Part shown: positions 26,330-36,490 of the stretch, in pieces
Layout: each line of letters opens with the position of its first letter
Numbering within the stretch: the first letter of the stretch is position 1
Source: Vibrio penaeicida
GTDB taxonomy: Bacteria > Pseudomonadota > Gammaproteobacteria > Enterobacterales > Vibrionaceae
DNA length: 64,000 bases
Direction: 5' to 3'
NCBI RefSeq assembly: GCF_019977755.1
Contig: NZ_AP025145.1
Span: forward strand, 1,116,001 to 1,180,000
The notes under the pieces: model-generated
What the model was told of the DNA's origin: nothing
Databases searched by the model: none
The model's input: only the letters and a program-made list of their open reading frames with translations
Translations under genes and position numbers: made by a program

Positions 26330-27749
26330 AGGGTATCTCCAATATAAATGTTGTTGGCGGGCCTTGAAGAGACATTTTGCCTCCCATTCGTTCAACCATT
26401 GACTCTACAATTGTCAAACCTAGCCCCAGTCCACTTTTACTCACAAAAGGCTTTCGAAGCGTCTTCCAATCTCTCTTAGTTAAATTACCTTGGTCGGTAA
26501 CCTTAAAAATCACACAATTCTTTTTTGTTTTAACACTTAAACCAACCGGCGCCACACCATATTTGACGGCATTGTTTACTAAATTGTCTAAGCAGGTACC
26601 TAACCAGTAGATGTTCACCTTTATAGCGCTATCTTTATCTAACTCGATATGTATTGGTTGTTCTAATTCCTCAAATCTGTACTCTAGCCATTCCTTCACA
26701 GAAGGAAGCCATTCACTAGAAAGTTGTTGATTATCCGATTGCAAATAGTCCTTACTTGCCTCTGCTAATTGGCGTAATCGCCTAGAGTCTTCGCATAATC
26801 GTCGAAATTCGTCGTATACCGTTTCAGGAAGGTTCTCGAACTCTCTTCTAAAACCTTCAACGGTTAGTGACAGGCTGGCTATCGGCGTTCGCAATTCGTG
26901 GGTCAGAATCTGTAAAACTAACATCCTACTTTGCATCTCTTTGCGCTTGCTATTCCAGCGAGTAACAGCCCAACCAAGAATCAAAACAACATTGAATATC
27001 GCCAGCCCTATCATGATATGCAAAAGCAAATCAGAATGGTTTTCTACTTCCCAGCATATATTTCCGCTTTTAACGAAACAGCTAGCTTTGCCATTGTATA
27101 GCGTCGCCTTTATTTCTTGCTGTTTCAGTAATGTTTCCCACAAATCTTGGGGGAATATTAAATATTGGTCACCTTGTCGCAGCCAAAGTTCACTATCATG
27201 CATTAACATTTCAGAACCTGAGAGCAATGCCTTCATCGTGATGTAATCCATGCGCTGCAACTTGCCTAACAAACTGGATGTACTTGACTCAGGTCTCTCT
27301 TCGATGTGCATGTAGTCTTCTAATTGCTCATACATATCGGGGTGAGTTACGGCGTAACGTGCCGCATACGTACCGCCACCTGGGTGGATTAAGCCAGATC
27401 GCGCAAACCATTTAATGGGGAGCTTGGTCCCTTTACAAATAGCACGTGTAAAAACAAGAGGCTCTGTAATTAGCGGACTTAAAGGAAGCTTGCCTTTACA
27501 GGTTTCAGATAAGCTGTAAAGCCGCTGTATATCTTTTAAAGGATAATTCGCCGTCTGAGGTAGCATCGATTCAGGCGTTAGAAGCTTGTTGGGGAAATCG
27601 GACTGAATAATACGCATGTCATAGGAATCAACTGCCTTAGAGGTATCAAATTGACTTTTAAATTCCTCAATTCTCTCTGGCAAGCTTTGTGCGTAAACGG
27701 CGGATGTAAAAACGCAGCCTAAAGTCAAATATACGATATTTCTTAGCAA
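26304..27749 (-). CDS. vxrA: VxrA (WigK) sensor histidine kinase with DUF3404 sensor
   Basis: 481 residues from TTG 27749; no better ATG lies upstream in frame. A signal peptide (to about residue 20) is followed by a periplasmic DUF3404 sensor with four Cys (84, 105, 224, 232) that could form two disulfides. Then come one membrane helix (241-263), the dimerisation and phosphoacceptor motif ILTHELRTPIAS (His284), the N box NLVNNAVKYG and G boxes DQGN and GLGLGLTIV. It senses wall damage such as beta-lactam stress. It is the first gene of vxrABCDE. Confidence 0.93.
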   Translation of the reverse strand: MLRNIVYLTLGCVFTSAVYAQSLPERIEEFKSQFDTSKAVDSYDMRIIQSDFPNKLLTPESMLPQTANYPLKDIQRLYSLSETCKGKLPLSPLITEPLVFTRAICKGTKLPIKWFARSGLIHPGGGTYAARYAVTHPDMYEQLEDYMHIEERPESSTSSLLGKLQRMDYITMKALLSGSEMLMHDSELWLRQGDQYLIFPQDLWETLLKQQEIKATLYNGKASCFVKSGNICWEVENHSDLLLHIMIGLAIFNVVLILGWAVTRWNSKRKEMQSRMLVLQILTHELRTPIASLSLTVEGFRREFENLPETVYDEFRRLCEDSRRLRQLAEASKDYLQSDNQQLSSEWLPSVKEWLEYRFEELEQPIHIELDKDSAIKVNIYWLGTCLDNLVNNAVKYGVAPVGLSVKTKKNCVIFKVTDQGNLTKRDWKTLRKPFVSKSGLGLGLTIVESMVERMGGKMSLQGPPTTFILEIPCETDTASG

Positions 27750-27920
27750 AGCTGTTTCGTTCTCTATGGCATTTATCGGTGAGTTCGCAATATAACACTA
27801 ATAAGAATGTGATTATAACAGCAGCTCTACGTTATTAACCAATTGCTGACATTCGCGATGGTTATATTGGAAGAGTTTACACTATTCATACATAGTGACG
27901 TTGTCACATACGGCAAAAGT

Positions 27921-27946
27921 AAAAAAGGGAAGCTAATGCTTCCCTT
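27921..27946 (-). terminator. Terminator after pntB
   Basis: Perfect 9-bp stem AAGGGAAGC / GCTTCCCTT with TAAT loop; the A run before it becomes a T tail on the minus strand. Confidence 0.88.
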
Positions 27947-27981
27947 CTATCATTAAGCGTATTTAAAGCACTGAGCTTGAA

Positions 27982-29376
27982 TTACAAATGGGCAGATATT
28001 TTTACACAAGACTCTTTCGCATCCCCAAAGAGCATCTGAGTATTCTCTTTGAAGAATAGTGGGTTTTGTACACCAGCATAACCCGTATTCATCGAACGCT
28101 TGAACACGATAACGTTTTGGGAATTCCAGACTTCAAGTACTGGCATTCCAGCGATTGGGCTATTTGGATCCTCCTGCGCGGCAGGGTTTACCGTATCGTT
28201 CGCACCAATAACCAAAACAGTGTCGGTTTCTGGGAAATCGTCGTTAATCTCATCCATTTCAAGAACAATGTCATATGGCACTTTAGCTTCTGCTAACAAT
28301 ACGTTCATATGGCCTGGTAATCGACCCGCTACGGGGTGTATGCCAAATCGAACTTCGACGCCATGAGCTCGCAACTTTTCAGTAATTTCATGTACTGGGT
28401 ATTGAGCTTGCGCTACTGCCATTCCATATCCTGGAGTGATAATCACTGACTTAGAGTTTTTCAGCATTTCCGCGACTTCTTCAGCCGATGTTTCAGTATG
28501 CTCTCCATGTTCTTCATCACCGCTAGACACCGAAACTTCCTGACCAAATCCACCCGCAATAACACTAATAAAAGAGCGATTCATAGCCTTACACATGATG
28601 TATGAAAGGATAGCGCCTGAAGAGCCAACAAGTGCACCGGTTACGATTAGGAGGTCGTTTGCTAGCATGAAACCAGCTGCGGCCGCCGCCCAACCAGAGT
28701 ATGAGTTGAGCATGGAAACAACAACCGGCATATCGGCGCCACCAATCGATGCCACGAGATGATAGCCAAATACAAAAGCAATGAGCGTCATTAAAATGAG
28801 TGCGAACATGCTTCCATCAGCTTCGACAAAATGCACCAATAGATAGGCTGATACAACTAACGCAGCTAAGTTCAATTTGTGCTTATGAGGTAAATTCAAT
28901 GCGGACGAATTTATAACCCCTCTTAGCTTACCAAACGCTACTACCGATCCTGTAAATGTAACCGCACCTATGAAGACGCCTAAAAACACTTCAACCATGT
29001 GGATGACGTGTTTAGCATGTGCATCAACATCTGTTACCGCGATAGCCGGTGGATCGATGTAGCTATTGTAGCCAACTAAAACAGCGGCCATACCAACAAA
29101 GCTATGCAAAATGGCTACGAGTTCAGGCATTTCGGTCATTTCGACCTTTTTAGCGTAATGAATACCAATACCGCCACCAATAACCATTGCAAGAATGATC
29201 CACACTACGCCAGATGTATCGGGTCCAAAAATGGTTGCGATAAGGGCAATTGCCATACCAGCGATGCCGTAATAGTTACCTGCTCGCGCAGATTCTTGCT
29301 TAGATAGCCCCGCTAAACTCATGATAAAGAGTATTGCGGCGACAATGTATGCGGCTTGTACTAATCCTGCAGACAT
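27982..29376 (-). CDS. pntB: NAD(P) transhydrogenase subunit beta
   Basis: 464 residues. Nine or so membrane helices fill the first half; the C-terminal NADP-binding domain III follows, with [45 protein letters not shown] and [17 protein letters not shown]. With PntA it forms the proton-translocating transhydrogenase that makes NADPH from NADH using proton motive force. The start lies 14 bp after pntA. Confidence 0.96.
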   Translation of the reverse strand: MSAGLVQAAYIVAAILFIMSLAGLSKQESARAGNYYGIAGMAIALIATIFGPDTSGVVWIILAMVIGGGIGIHYAKKVEMTEMPELVAILHSFVGMAAVLVGYNSYIDPPAIAVTDVDAHAKHVIHMVEVFLGVFIGAVTFTGSVVAFGKLRGVINSSALNLPHKHKLNLAALVVSAYLLVHFVEADGSMFALILMTLIAFVFGYHLVASIGGADMPVVVSMLNSYSGWAAAAAGFMLANDLLIVTGALVGSSGAILSYIMCKAMNRSFISVIAGGFGQEVSVSSGDEEHGEHTETSAEEVAEMLKNSKSVIITPGYGMAVAQAQYPVHEITEKLRAHGVEVRFGIHPVAGRLPGHMNVLLAEAKVPYDIVLEMDEINDDFPETDTVLVIGANDTVNPAAQEDPNSPIAGMPVLEVWNSQNVIVFKRSMNTGYAGVQNPLFFKENTQMLFGDAKESCVKISAHL

Positions 29377-29390
29377 GTGATTACTCTCCT

Positions 29391-30941
29391 TTAGTCTTTA
29401 CGGAACATTTCAAGCATACGTTTGGTGACGGTAAAACCACCAAATATATTAATGCTTGCAATTAGAACGGCGATAAAAGACAAGAAGGTAACGACCCCAC
29501 TCCCTTGTCCTATTTGCAATAAAGCTCCCACAACGATGATTCCAGAGATGGCGTTGGTAACAGACATCAGCGGAGTATGAAGTGAATGCGAGACATTCCA
29601 AACGACGTAATAGCCGACAACACAGGCCAAGACGAATACCGTAAAGTGAGCAAGGAACGAAGCTGGAGCGACAGAGGCAACCCAAGCAAACGCACCTACC
29701 CCTATAGCCAGCGCCGCTACCTTTTTGAAAGGTGAAGCAGGTTCTTCTTTAGCAGTTTCAACGGGTTGAGCTTTGGGTTTTACTTCTGGTTGAGCGGATA
29801 CTTGTATTGGAGGTGCGGGCCAAGTGATTTCACCCTCTTTGACTACTGTAACCCCTCTTAAGACGACATCTTCGAAATTGATGTCGATGTTACCGTCTTT
29901 CTCTTTACATAGCAGTTTTAGAAGGTTGACGAGGTTGGTTCCGTAAAGCTGTGAGGATTGAGTGGGGAGTCGACCAACCATATCGGTATAACCCACAATT
30001 TTTACACCATTCGGGGTGGTGATCACTTCATCGGCTACCGTGTACTCACAGTTGCCGCCATTTGCTGCAGCAAGATCGACGATGACACTGCCCGCTTTCA
30101 TACTATCGACCATTGCCTTTGTAATTAGTTTGGGTGCCGGTCGACCAGGAATAAGAGCTGTCGTAATAATAATGTCGACGTCTTTGGCTTGAGCAGCGTA
30201 CAGCTCTTCTGCCTTTTTATTAAATTCATCGGACATTTCTTTGGCATAGCCATCACCAGACCCTGAGTTTTCTTGAAAATCTACTTCTAAAAACTCAGCC
30301 CCCATAGATTGGACCTGCTCTTTTACTTCTGGCCGAACATCAAATGCGCGTACAATCGCCCCTAAGCTACCTGCTGCACCAATGGCTGCAAGACCAGCCA
30401 CACCGGCTCCAGCTACCAGGACTTTTGCAGGAGGTACTTTACCAGCAGCTGTAATTTGACCGGTAAAAAAGCGCCCGAATTCATGCGCGGCTTCAACCAC
30501 TGCACGATATCCTGCGATATTTGCCATAGAACTTAATGCGTCAAGGGCTTGCGCTCTCGAAATTCTTGGTACGGCATCCATCGCCATCACGTTGATGTTT
30601 TTGCTGGATAACTTCTCCATGAGAGCTTCATTTTGTGCAGGCCAAATAAAGCTGATAAGGCTCGCACCTTCTTTAATCAAATCAAATTCATCAACGCCAG
30701 ATTCAGGATCGACCTGAGGAGCATTTACTTTTAGAATCAGGTCGCTTTTCCAAACGTTATCTCGAGAGACAACAGTCGCGCCAGCTGATTCAAAAGCTGT
30801 ATCATCAAAACTTGCCAGAACCCCTGCTTGGCTCTCAACCGAGACATCAAATCCCAGCTTTAATAACTGCTCTACCGTTTTCGGCGTTGCAGCCACTCGC
30901 CTTTCACCTGCGAGTGTTTCTTTAGGCACACCAATTTGCAT
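29391..30941 (-). CDS. pntA: NAD(P) transhydrogenase subunit alpha
   Basis: 516 residues. N-terminal alanine-dehydrogenase-like domain I binds NAD ([19 protein letters not shown], the nucleotide fold [23 protein letters not shown], and [14 protein letters not shown]). A Pro/Lys/Glu-rich linker and four C-terminal membrane helices follow. Length and layout match E. coli PntA (510). First gene of pntAB. Confidence 0.96.
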   Translation of the reverse strand: MQIGVPKETLAGERRVAATPKTVEQLLKLGFDVSVESQAGVLASFDDTAFESAGATVVSRDNVWKSDLILKVNAPQVDPESGVDEFDLIKEGASLISFIWPAQNEALMEKLSSKNINVMAMDAVPRISRAQALDALSSMANIAGYRAVVEAAHEFGRFFTGQITAAGKVPPAKVLVAGAGVAGLAAIGAAGSLGAIVRAFDVRPEVKEQVQSMGAEFLEVDFQENSGSGDGYAKEMSDEFNKKAEELYAAQAKDVDIIITTALIPGRPAPKLITKAMVDSMKAGSVIVDLAAANGGNCEYTVADEVITTPNGVKIVGYTDMVGRLPTQSSQLYGTNLVNLLKLLCKEKDGNIDINFEDVVLRGVTVVKEGEITWPAPPIQVSAQPEVKPKAQPVETAKEEPASPFKKVAALAIGVGAFAWVASVAPASFLAHFTVFVLACVVGYYVVWNVSHSLHTPLMSVTNAISGIIVVGALLQIGQGSGVVTFLSFIAVLIASINIFGGFTVTKRMLEMFRKD

Positions 30942-31150
30942 AGTTATTCCCTACTAAATGCACAATTAATAATCAGTTTTTATCTAACGATGAGATTAAC
31001 TTCAACTAAAACGTATTGAAAACGCTATGTTTCATTAGATATAACGTTAAAGAATGAAGGAGCCTCATCTTTATCTTAAAAAATTATCGCAATTAAATTC
31101 AGTTATGTTTTCAACTTTCAAAAAGTTTTTAATTTTTCAAAACAAATGAA

Positions 31151-31181
31151 AGAGCCATTAAGCATACTGCTTAATGGCTCT
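31151..31181 (-). terminator. Terminator after the HlyU-family gene
   Basis: Perfect 13-bp stem GAGCCATTAAGCA / TGCTTAATGGCTC with a 3-base loop, followed on the minus strand by CTTTCATTTGTTTT. Confidence 0.8.
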
Positions 31182-31226
31182 CAAAAAGGTGACTAAAATC
31201 AATTCGATGTGCTGCAAAAAAACTAT

Positions 31227-31508
31227 TTAGTTGAAAATATTATCGCCCATTTGGTCAATAAACATCTGCGCCTTTTTTAGCATGAACTCATTTGCATCGG
31301 ATTCAGTTGCTAAAACGTCAGATCGAATAAATGTATGTGTTTTGGTTTCGCCTGATTCAAAGGTTTTAGTTATTCGCCCGGCTATACGATACTGACCGCC
31401 TTCAGGTTTTGGTTCTTGGTAAATCAGATAACCATTATACTCAACAGGTTCTGCTTCTTGTACGACGGCTTCTTTTGAACCACCAAATAAACGAGAAAAG
31501 AGTCCCAC
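31227..31508 (-). CDS. HlyU-family (PF10115) small protein
   Basis: 93 residues beginning MGLFSRLFGG, then YNGYLIYQEPKPEGGQYRIAGRI, THTFIRSDVLATESDANEFMLKKA and DQMGD near the end. This matches the Pfam family named HlyU, which differs from the ArsR-type HlyU regulator. No DNA-binding motif is visible, so the name transcriptional activator should not be taken literally. It lies 10 bp after the ComFB gene and is probably cotranscribed. Confidence 0.82.
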   Translation of the reverse strand: MGLFSRLFGGSKEAVVQEAEPVEYNGYLIYQEPKPEGGQYRIAGRITKTFESGETKTHTFIRSDVLATESDANEFMLKKAQMFIDQMGDNIFN

Positions 31509-31518
31509 AAATTGCTCC

Positions 31519-31887
31519 TTATTCTTCTTTCTTTTTTAGGATTGGTACTTCGTACCACTCTAATTCATCGTCATCATGCCGTCTAGGTTTGGTAAAAATA
31601 ACAGGAATACTATCTTCAGTTCGCTTACGGCGATCATCTTTTATCATGCTTTCCGCTGCTATGAGCGCATCGTCAACCTGTTTTCTCAAGACAACAAGAC
31701 GCTCCTCAGGCAATGCGGACAAAAAATCTATATCATGTCGAATATAAATTGGACGTAATTGGTTTAATGCAATACAAGCCAAATCGGCAAGTTGCTCACT
31801 ATCATAACTTTCTGAATAGTCAGGTTCTCCTAGACGGTTTCCTACTAATGTCTCCATATAGTTGTGCACATCGACGCTTATTTTCAT
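31519..31887 (-). CDS. ComFB-family protein
   Basis: 122 residues from ATG 31887 (GGGAAG upstream). The ComFB signature VHNYMETLV ... LADLACIALNQLRPIYIRHDIDFLSALP is clear. The Cys cluster of many ComFB proteins is not present. A charged tail (KKKEE) ends the protein. Some ComFB-domain proteins have been reported as cyclic-dinucleotide receptors. The diguanylate cyclase gene starting divergently 257 bp away makes such a role attractive here, but this is inference. Confidence 0.8.
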   Translation of the reverse strand: MKISVDVHNYMETLVGNRLGEPDYSESYDSEQLADLACIALNQLRPIYIRHDIDFLSALPEERLVVLRKQVDDALIAAESMIKDDRRKRTEDSIPVIFTKPRRHDDDELEWYEVPILKKKEE

Positions 31888-32144
31888 TTATGTACTTCCC
31901 TATGTTTCAATCATGACGTCTATTCCGATATAAACGCTTAATCAGTAACAAAGCCAATGGACTTGTCTCTGCTTCATCGACCTATTCGTTTTGTATCATA
32001 AAAACTAGCCTAAATGCGCAGTAGTACGCTATTTTTCATAATAAGTTTAGCAAAACGCTTGGAAATTATGTGAATAAAAGTATCCTATTCCTTTATGCTG
32101 ATCCGGCTATATGTAGCTGCTGTTGACGGATTTTTTGAACTCAA

Positions 32145-33380
32145 ATGACTTTACCTGCGATAAACGCAAACCTGGTCCGATTCCTATTCCCTTTATTCCT
32201 GGTAACAGGCATTCTCCATGGTATCGATCAACTTACCCCTCTTATCAGTCAAAACCAAGGTGCTATTGGGTTTCTTCCTTATCTATTGTTTTCTATCGCG
32301 CTGATCTTGTGCCACAGCTTTAACCAAGGCCGAATGGGCATGATAGCGGTATCCATGATGCTGGCATATTTGGTGATACAAGAAAGACTGCAGGTCCCAC
32401 TAAATTTTGGAACGACCAAACTTGAATTCTCAATCTTGGCATTTTTAATGCCTGTCTCATGTATGACCGTTTACCTTTTCCCAAACAAACGTTTTTTTTC
32501 AAAGACGGGCGTCGCGTATTTACTTCTGCTTAGTATGTTCATGGGTTGGGCATACCTTACAGTTGAGCACTTTTCACAAAATGGGATGGATCATTTATGG
32601 GAAGGCATCTTATTTTCGATTCCCCAAGTATCAAAACTTCCATTTTTAGCGGTTTTGTACAGTGTAATTTTTGTTGGCATTTCTGCAATTATGGTACTAA
32701 CACGTCGAGAAGCTCTTGATTATGCAGTATATAACTGCCTATTGTTGTCTACCGTCACGTTTGGATTCTTTCAACTGTCGTATATTTCGGCTGTGTTTTT
32801 CTCTCTTGCCGGTATTTTGCTGATATACAACATCATGTCTACTAGCCACTCACTGGCTTTTATCGATCAGTTAACCGAGATCCCCAGCCGAAGAGCATTG
32901 GAAAACGAGATGGGTCATTTAGGTCGAAATTACTCGATTGCTATGCTGGATGTTGATCACTTCAAGAAGTTCAATGATACCCATGGGCACGATACGGGAG
33001 ATGATGTACTTCGTTTGGTCGCAAAGACACTTAAAAGCGTCGAAGGTAAAGCCAAAGTTTATCGTTATGGTGGTGAAGAATTCACGGTGTTATTTAAAGG
33101 AAAGACCGCAGATGAATCTTTTCCTTTTCTTGACGAATTAAGAGAAAACGTTGCCAGCTATGACATGGTTGTAAGAAATCGCTCTGATCGCCCTAAAGAT
33201 GATAAATTGGGAACCAAAAAGCGAGGCTCTAATAATACTGAGAAAACAGTGAATGTGACGATAAGTATCGGTGTAGCGGATAGTTCAGATATAAAACACC
33301 CTAAAAAGGTACTTAAAGCAGCTGATGAGGCACTATATAAAGCGAAAAAAAGTGGACGAAATTGCGTCGTTACTAGTTGA
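32145..33380 (+). CDS. Membrane-bound diguanylate cyclase (GGEEF)
   Basis: 411 residues. Residues 10-230 hold about seven hydrophobic helices. The GGDEF domain runs from LAFIDQLTEIPSRRALENEM to the end, with DVDHFKKFNDTHGHDTGDDVL and the active site RYGGEEF (GGEEF 309-313). The RxxD inhibitory site is absent (EGKA at that position). A basic insert of about 25 residues (RSDRPKDDKLGTKKRGSN) precedes VNVTISIGVA. It should make cyclic di-GMP without product inhibition. The start ATG has only a weak ribosome binding site. Confidence 0.88.
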   Translation: MTLPAINANLVRFLFPLFLVTGILHGIDQLTPLISQNQGAIGFLPYLLFSIALILCHSFNQGRMGMIAVSMMLAYLVIQERLQVPLNFGTTKLEFSILAFLMPVSCMTVYLFPNKRFFSKTGVAYLLLLSMFMGWAYLTVEHFSQNGMDHLWEGILFSIPQVSKLPFLAVLYSVIFVGISAIMVLTRREALDYAVYNCLLLSTVTFGFFQLSYISAVFFSLAGILLIYNIMSTSHSLAFIDQLTEIPSRRALENEMGHLGRNYSIAMLDVDHFKKFNDTHGHDTGDDVLRLVAKTLKSVEGKAKVYRYGGEEFTVLFKGKTADESFPFLDELRENVASYDMVVRNRSDRPKDDKLGTKKRGSNNTEKTVNVTISIGVADSSDIKHPKKVLKAADEALYKAKKSGRNCVVTS

Positions 33381-33557
33381 GTCTGTTGATATCTCTCTTT
33401 TTAAACACATATCCTTTCATTGTTGTTCCGAAAATGGTCTAAGATCACACCTTTATGTTGTTCATTCATAATTCGCTAGCCTACTCTTTTAGTTTACGGT
33501 AACTTCGATTTTGCAGGAAACAATCTGCATCAATTTGTATATATAAAGAGTTTAATT

Positions 33558-33770
33558 ATGAGTCAAAAAGTCAATGGCACGGTAAAGTGGTTTAACCAAG
33601 ATAAAGGTTTCGGATTTATCACTCCTGAAACAGGTGGTAAAGACGTATTTGTTCATTTTTCTGCAATTCAAGGGACGGGGCGCCGTAACCTAGAAGATGG
33701 TCAGAAAGTATCGTTTGTTGTTACAGACGGACAAAAAGGACCACAAGCCGAAGACGTCAATGCCATCTGA
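33558..33770 (+). CDS. Cold-shock protein (CspA family)
   Basis: 70 residues, one cold-shock domain with RNP1 (KGFGFI) and RNP2 (VFVHF) motifs, which bind single-stranded RNA and [23 protein letters not shown] is typical of enterobacterial and Vibrio Csps. The upstream gap of 177 bp allows a long leader, as in cold-inducible csp genes, but I cannot tell whether this one is cold-induced. A terminator follows. Confidence 0.95.
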   Translation: MSQKVNGTVKWFNQDKGFGFITPETGGKDVFVHFSAIQGTGRRNLEDGQKVSFVVTDGQKGPQAEDVNAI

Positions 33771-33795
33771 TTCTTAGCTTGCTGCTAGATAGAAC

Positions 33796-33820
33796 AGCCA
33801 CCTCATTCAGGTGGCTTTTT
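33796..33820 (+). terminator. Terminator after the cold-shock gene
   Basis: Stem AGCCACCT / AGGTGGCT with CATTC loop and T tail. Confidence 0.9.
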
Positions 33821-33902
33821 CATACCCATAATATACACGAGTATTTGTGCTAAAAACCTTGTGGTAAGATTTTAACATAACCACATTTATCTAGGTTTAA
33901 AT

Positions 33903-35351
33903 ATGCATACTTGGAAAGGCGCCAAACTCTCTCACCCCTTCATAAACTTACCGCAGCACTTTTTTACTGAGGTGGATCCAACTTCGTTAGAAAATGTGCG
34001 CTGGGTTGATTGGAATACGCCGCTAGCAATGCATTTAGGATTCCCCAAAAAACCAGACGATGAAATGTTGTCCATTCTTTCAGGCTCAACATCACTGACG
34101 ACATACCCTTCAATTGCAATGAAATATGTTGGTCACCAATTTGGGTCTTACAACCCTGATTTAGGTGATGGGCGTGGTTTGCTCCTGTGTCAGGTTCACG
34201 CAGACGAATCTCAATATGATATTCATATAAAAGGAGCAGGTTTAACACCCTATTCTCGTCAAGGAGATGGAAGAGCAGTTTTGCGTTCCAGTATCCGCGA
34301 ATATCTGATGTCCGAGGCTATGCATAGCCTAAAGATACCGACCAGCAGAGCGCTTGGTTTAATCGTGAGTGATACCCCCGTTTACCGAGAGCAAGTGGAA
34401 CAAGGTGCTGTATGCATCCGTATTGCCAAAACACACATCAGATTTGGTCACTTTGAGTACTTATATTATACCAGCCAACATGACGATCTTAGATTGTTTG
34501 CTGATTATGTTATCGACCAATATTTTCCATTGGCTCGATCGTCAGGCTCCCCTTACCTTTCGTTTTTCAAAGACGTTGTCTCGCGCACAGCATCTATGAT
34601 CGCCCATTGGCAGGCTATTGGTTTTGCTCATGGGGTGATGAATACCGATAACATGTCCATTCTAGGCGAAACGTTTGATTACGGTCCTTTCGGGATGATG
34701 GAAAAATTCGATCCATCCTTTATTTGCAATCACTCGGATTACCAAGGTCGATACGCGTTTGATAATCAACCATCGATCGGTTTATGGAATTTAACCGCAT
34801 TGGCACAGTCACTATCGCCACTAGTAGAAAAACAAGAATTAGAGAGTGCGCTTGATGATTATTATTCACACCTCACCAAAGAATATAGCCTACATATGAG
34901 AGCAAAATTGGGCCTCGCCGAATCTGAAACCGGAGATACCGAATTGTTCAATGAGTTGTTCGCGTTAATGAAATCGCAAGAAGCGGATTATACCAACACT
35001 TTTCGTGCTCTTTCTAATGTCGATAAAGTAGGTGCTGAAGATTTTTTGGCACAATTTGCTGAAACTTCACCAGCAATAGCTTGGTTTGATAACTATGAGA
35101 AAAGGCTAGAAAGAGAATCAAGCGAAGTAGGTCTACGTTGTCTAACAATGCGTGCAACCAATCCAAAATACATCCTAAGAAATTATATGGCTCAACATGC
35201 AATTGATATGGCGAATCAAGGCGACTATTCGGAAGTGAAGCGTTTAAGACTTTTGCTTGAAGCCCCTTTTTCAGATGAATCTGGGCTGGAAAAAGACACA
35301 CATCCAGCTCCTGATTGGGCTCAAGGCTTAGCTCTTAGCTGTTCTTCATGA
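33903..35351 (+). CDS. selO: SelO (YdiU) protein adenylyltransferase
   Basis: 482 residues, the usual length of bacterial SelO. The pseudokinase-fold motifs are visible: YVGHQFGSYNPDLGDGRGLLL, IKGAGLTPYSRQGDGRAVLRSS, REYLMSEAMHSL, IAKTHIRFGHFE, GFAHGVMNTDNMSI and DYGPFGMMEKFDP. SelO transfers AMP from ATP to Ser, Thr or Tyr of target proteins. The C-terminus ends in SCSS, with Cys at the position that is selenocysteine in animal SelO. The gene stands alone. Confidence 0.95.
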   Translation: MHTWKGAKLSHPFINLPQHFFTEVDPTSLENVRWVDWNTPLAMHLGFPKKPDDEMLSILSGSTSLTTYPSIAMKYVGHQFGSYNPDLGDGRGLLLCQVHADESQYDIHIKGAGLTPYSRQGDGRAVLRSSIREYLMSEAMHSLKIPTSRALGLIVSDTPVYREQVEQGAVCIRIAKTHIRFGHFEYLYYTSQHDDLRLFADYVIDQYFPLARSSGSPYLSFFKDVVSRTASMIAHWQAIGFAHGVMNTDNMSILGETFDYGPFGMMEKFDPSFICNHSDYQGRYAFDNQPSIGLWNLTALAQSLSPLVEKQELESALDDYYSHLTKEYSLHMRAKLGLAESETGDTELFNELFALMKSQEADYTNTFRALSNVDKVGAEDFLAQFAETSPAIAWFDNYEKRLERESSEVGLRCLTMRATNPKYILRNYMAQHAIDMANQGDYSEVKRLRLLLEAPFSDESGLEKDTHPAPDWAQGLALSCSS

Positions 35352-35399
35352 TTTTCAGTAGCAGTGAATAATTTACGGTTTAGTGATTAATACAAAGAA

Positions 35400-36350
35400 T
35401 CAGTTTGTGACGTATCTATCACGACCTTCTGCTTTCGCCTTATAGAGCAAAACGTCAGCAGCACCATAAACGTCTTCAGCGCTTTCACGACCGGTGGGAA
35501 TAAAAGAGTAAACACCCTGTGACAGTGTCACAATATCATTGGTAGAAGACTTGGAATGCGGAATGCTTAACGAATGAATAGACTTTTGTACACGAATAGC
35601 CTGTTTTAGCGCATCTTCGGCATTTGCATTGCTCACAATAACAACAAACTCCTCACCACCATATCGACCGACCAATTCTCCGGAGCGAGCAAAACATTGG
35701 TCTAATGTGGATGCTATTTGTTGTAGGCAAGCATCCCCTTCTATATGACCATAATGATCGTTATAGGCTTTAAAGTGATCAACATCTAGAAGTATGACAG
35801 TTAGCGGTAGCTGGTGCCTACCATGCCAAGATACCATGTCTCTCAATTCTTTATCGACATACCGCCTGTTGTAAACTTGTGTAAGACCATCCTCATTTGC
35901 TTGCTGTTGGAGGTGTATGTTTACTTGTTCTAATTGAGATGAAACCAGTTTTAGCTCTCTACGCATTTGGGCAATACGCTGCATGGCATTCATCTTTGCA
36001 CCAAGTACAACCTTATTTACAGGCTTTACCAAATAGTCGTCACCACCTGTTTCAATAGCTTTCGCAATGGTTTCAGGCTCTTCGTGGCTACTTAGAAATA
36101 TAATGGGAACCCAGTCATCGTCGCGAGCTCGAATCTCTTTAGCGACTTCAAATCCATCCATATCAGGCATATTGATATCAAGTAAAACTAATTCAGGATC
36201 AAATGATGAATAGACATCAAGTGCTCGCTCTCCACTCTCAACAACCTCTACAACATGACCAAGCTGCTTAAGGCGAATCGCAAGTTGCATGCGCTCAAAT
36301 TGCAGGTCATCGACAAGTAAAACCCTCATTGACGTATTCGGAGATTTCAT
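35400..36350 (-). CDS. Response regulator diguanylate cyclase (REC-GGDEF, PleD-like)
   Basis: 316 residues. The receiver has the acidic pair VDD, the phospho-Asp in LVLLDINMPDMDG, and KP in YLVKPVNK. A coiled linker (MRRELKLVSSQLEQVNIHLQQQ) leads into GGDEF with DGLTQVYNRRYVDKEL, DVDHFKAYNDHYGHIEGD and RYGGEEF. The inhibitory site reads RSGE rather than RxxD, so feedback inhibition may be weakened. No cognate kinase is adjacent. The ATG at 36350 has GAG close upstream; an internal ATG seven codons later is possible. Confidence 0.9.
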   Translation of the reverse strand: MKSPNTSMRVLLVDDLQFERMQLAIRLKQLGHVVEVVESGERALDVYSSFDPELVLLDINMPDMDGFEVAKEIRARDDDWVPIIFLSSHEEPETIAKAIETGGDDYLVKPVNKVVLGAKMNAMQRIAQMRRELKLVSSQLEQVNIHLQQQANEDGLTQVYNRRYVDKELRDMVSWHGRHQLPLTVILLDVDHFKAYNDHYGHIEGDACLQQIASTLDQCFARSGELVGRYGGEEFVVIVSNANAEDALKQAIRVQKSIHSLSIPHSKSSTNDIVTLSQGVYSFIPTGRESAEDVYGAADVLLYKAKAEGRDRYVTN

Positions 36351-36490
36351 AGACTCAAGCTGTTATTATTCTGACGGTATGAAATTAATATAGCATGCTG
36401 AACGTCGTGTACCCTATATATTGTCAGTAATTTGTTGACTTTTATCGCGATATTCCTAGCATGTGCTTTTTGAACATTGGAAGAAAATTT

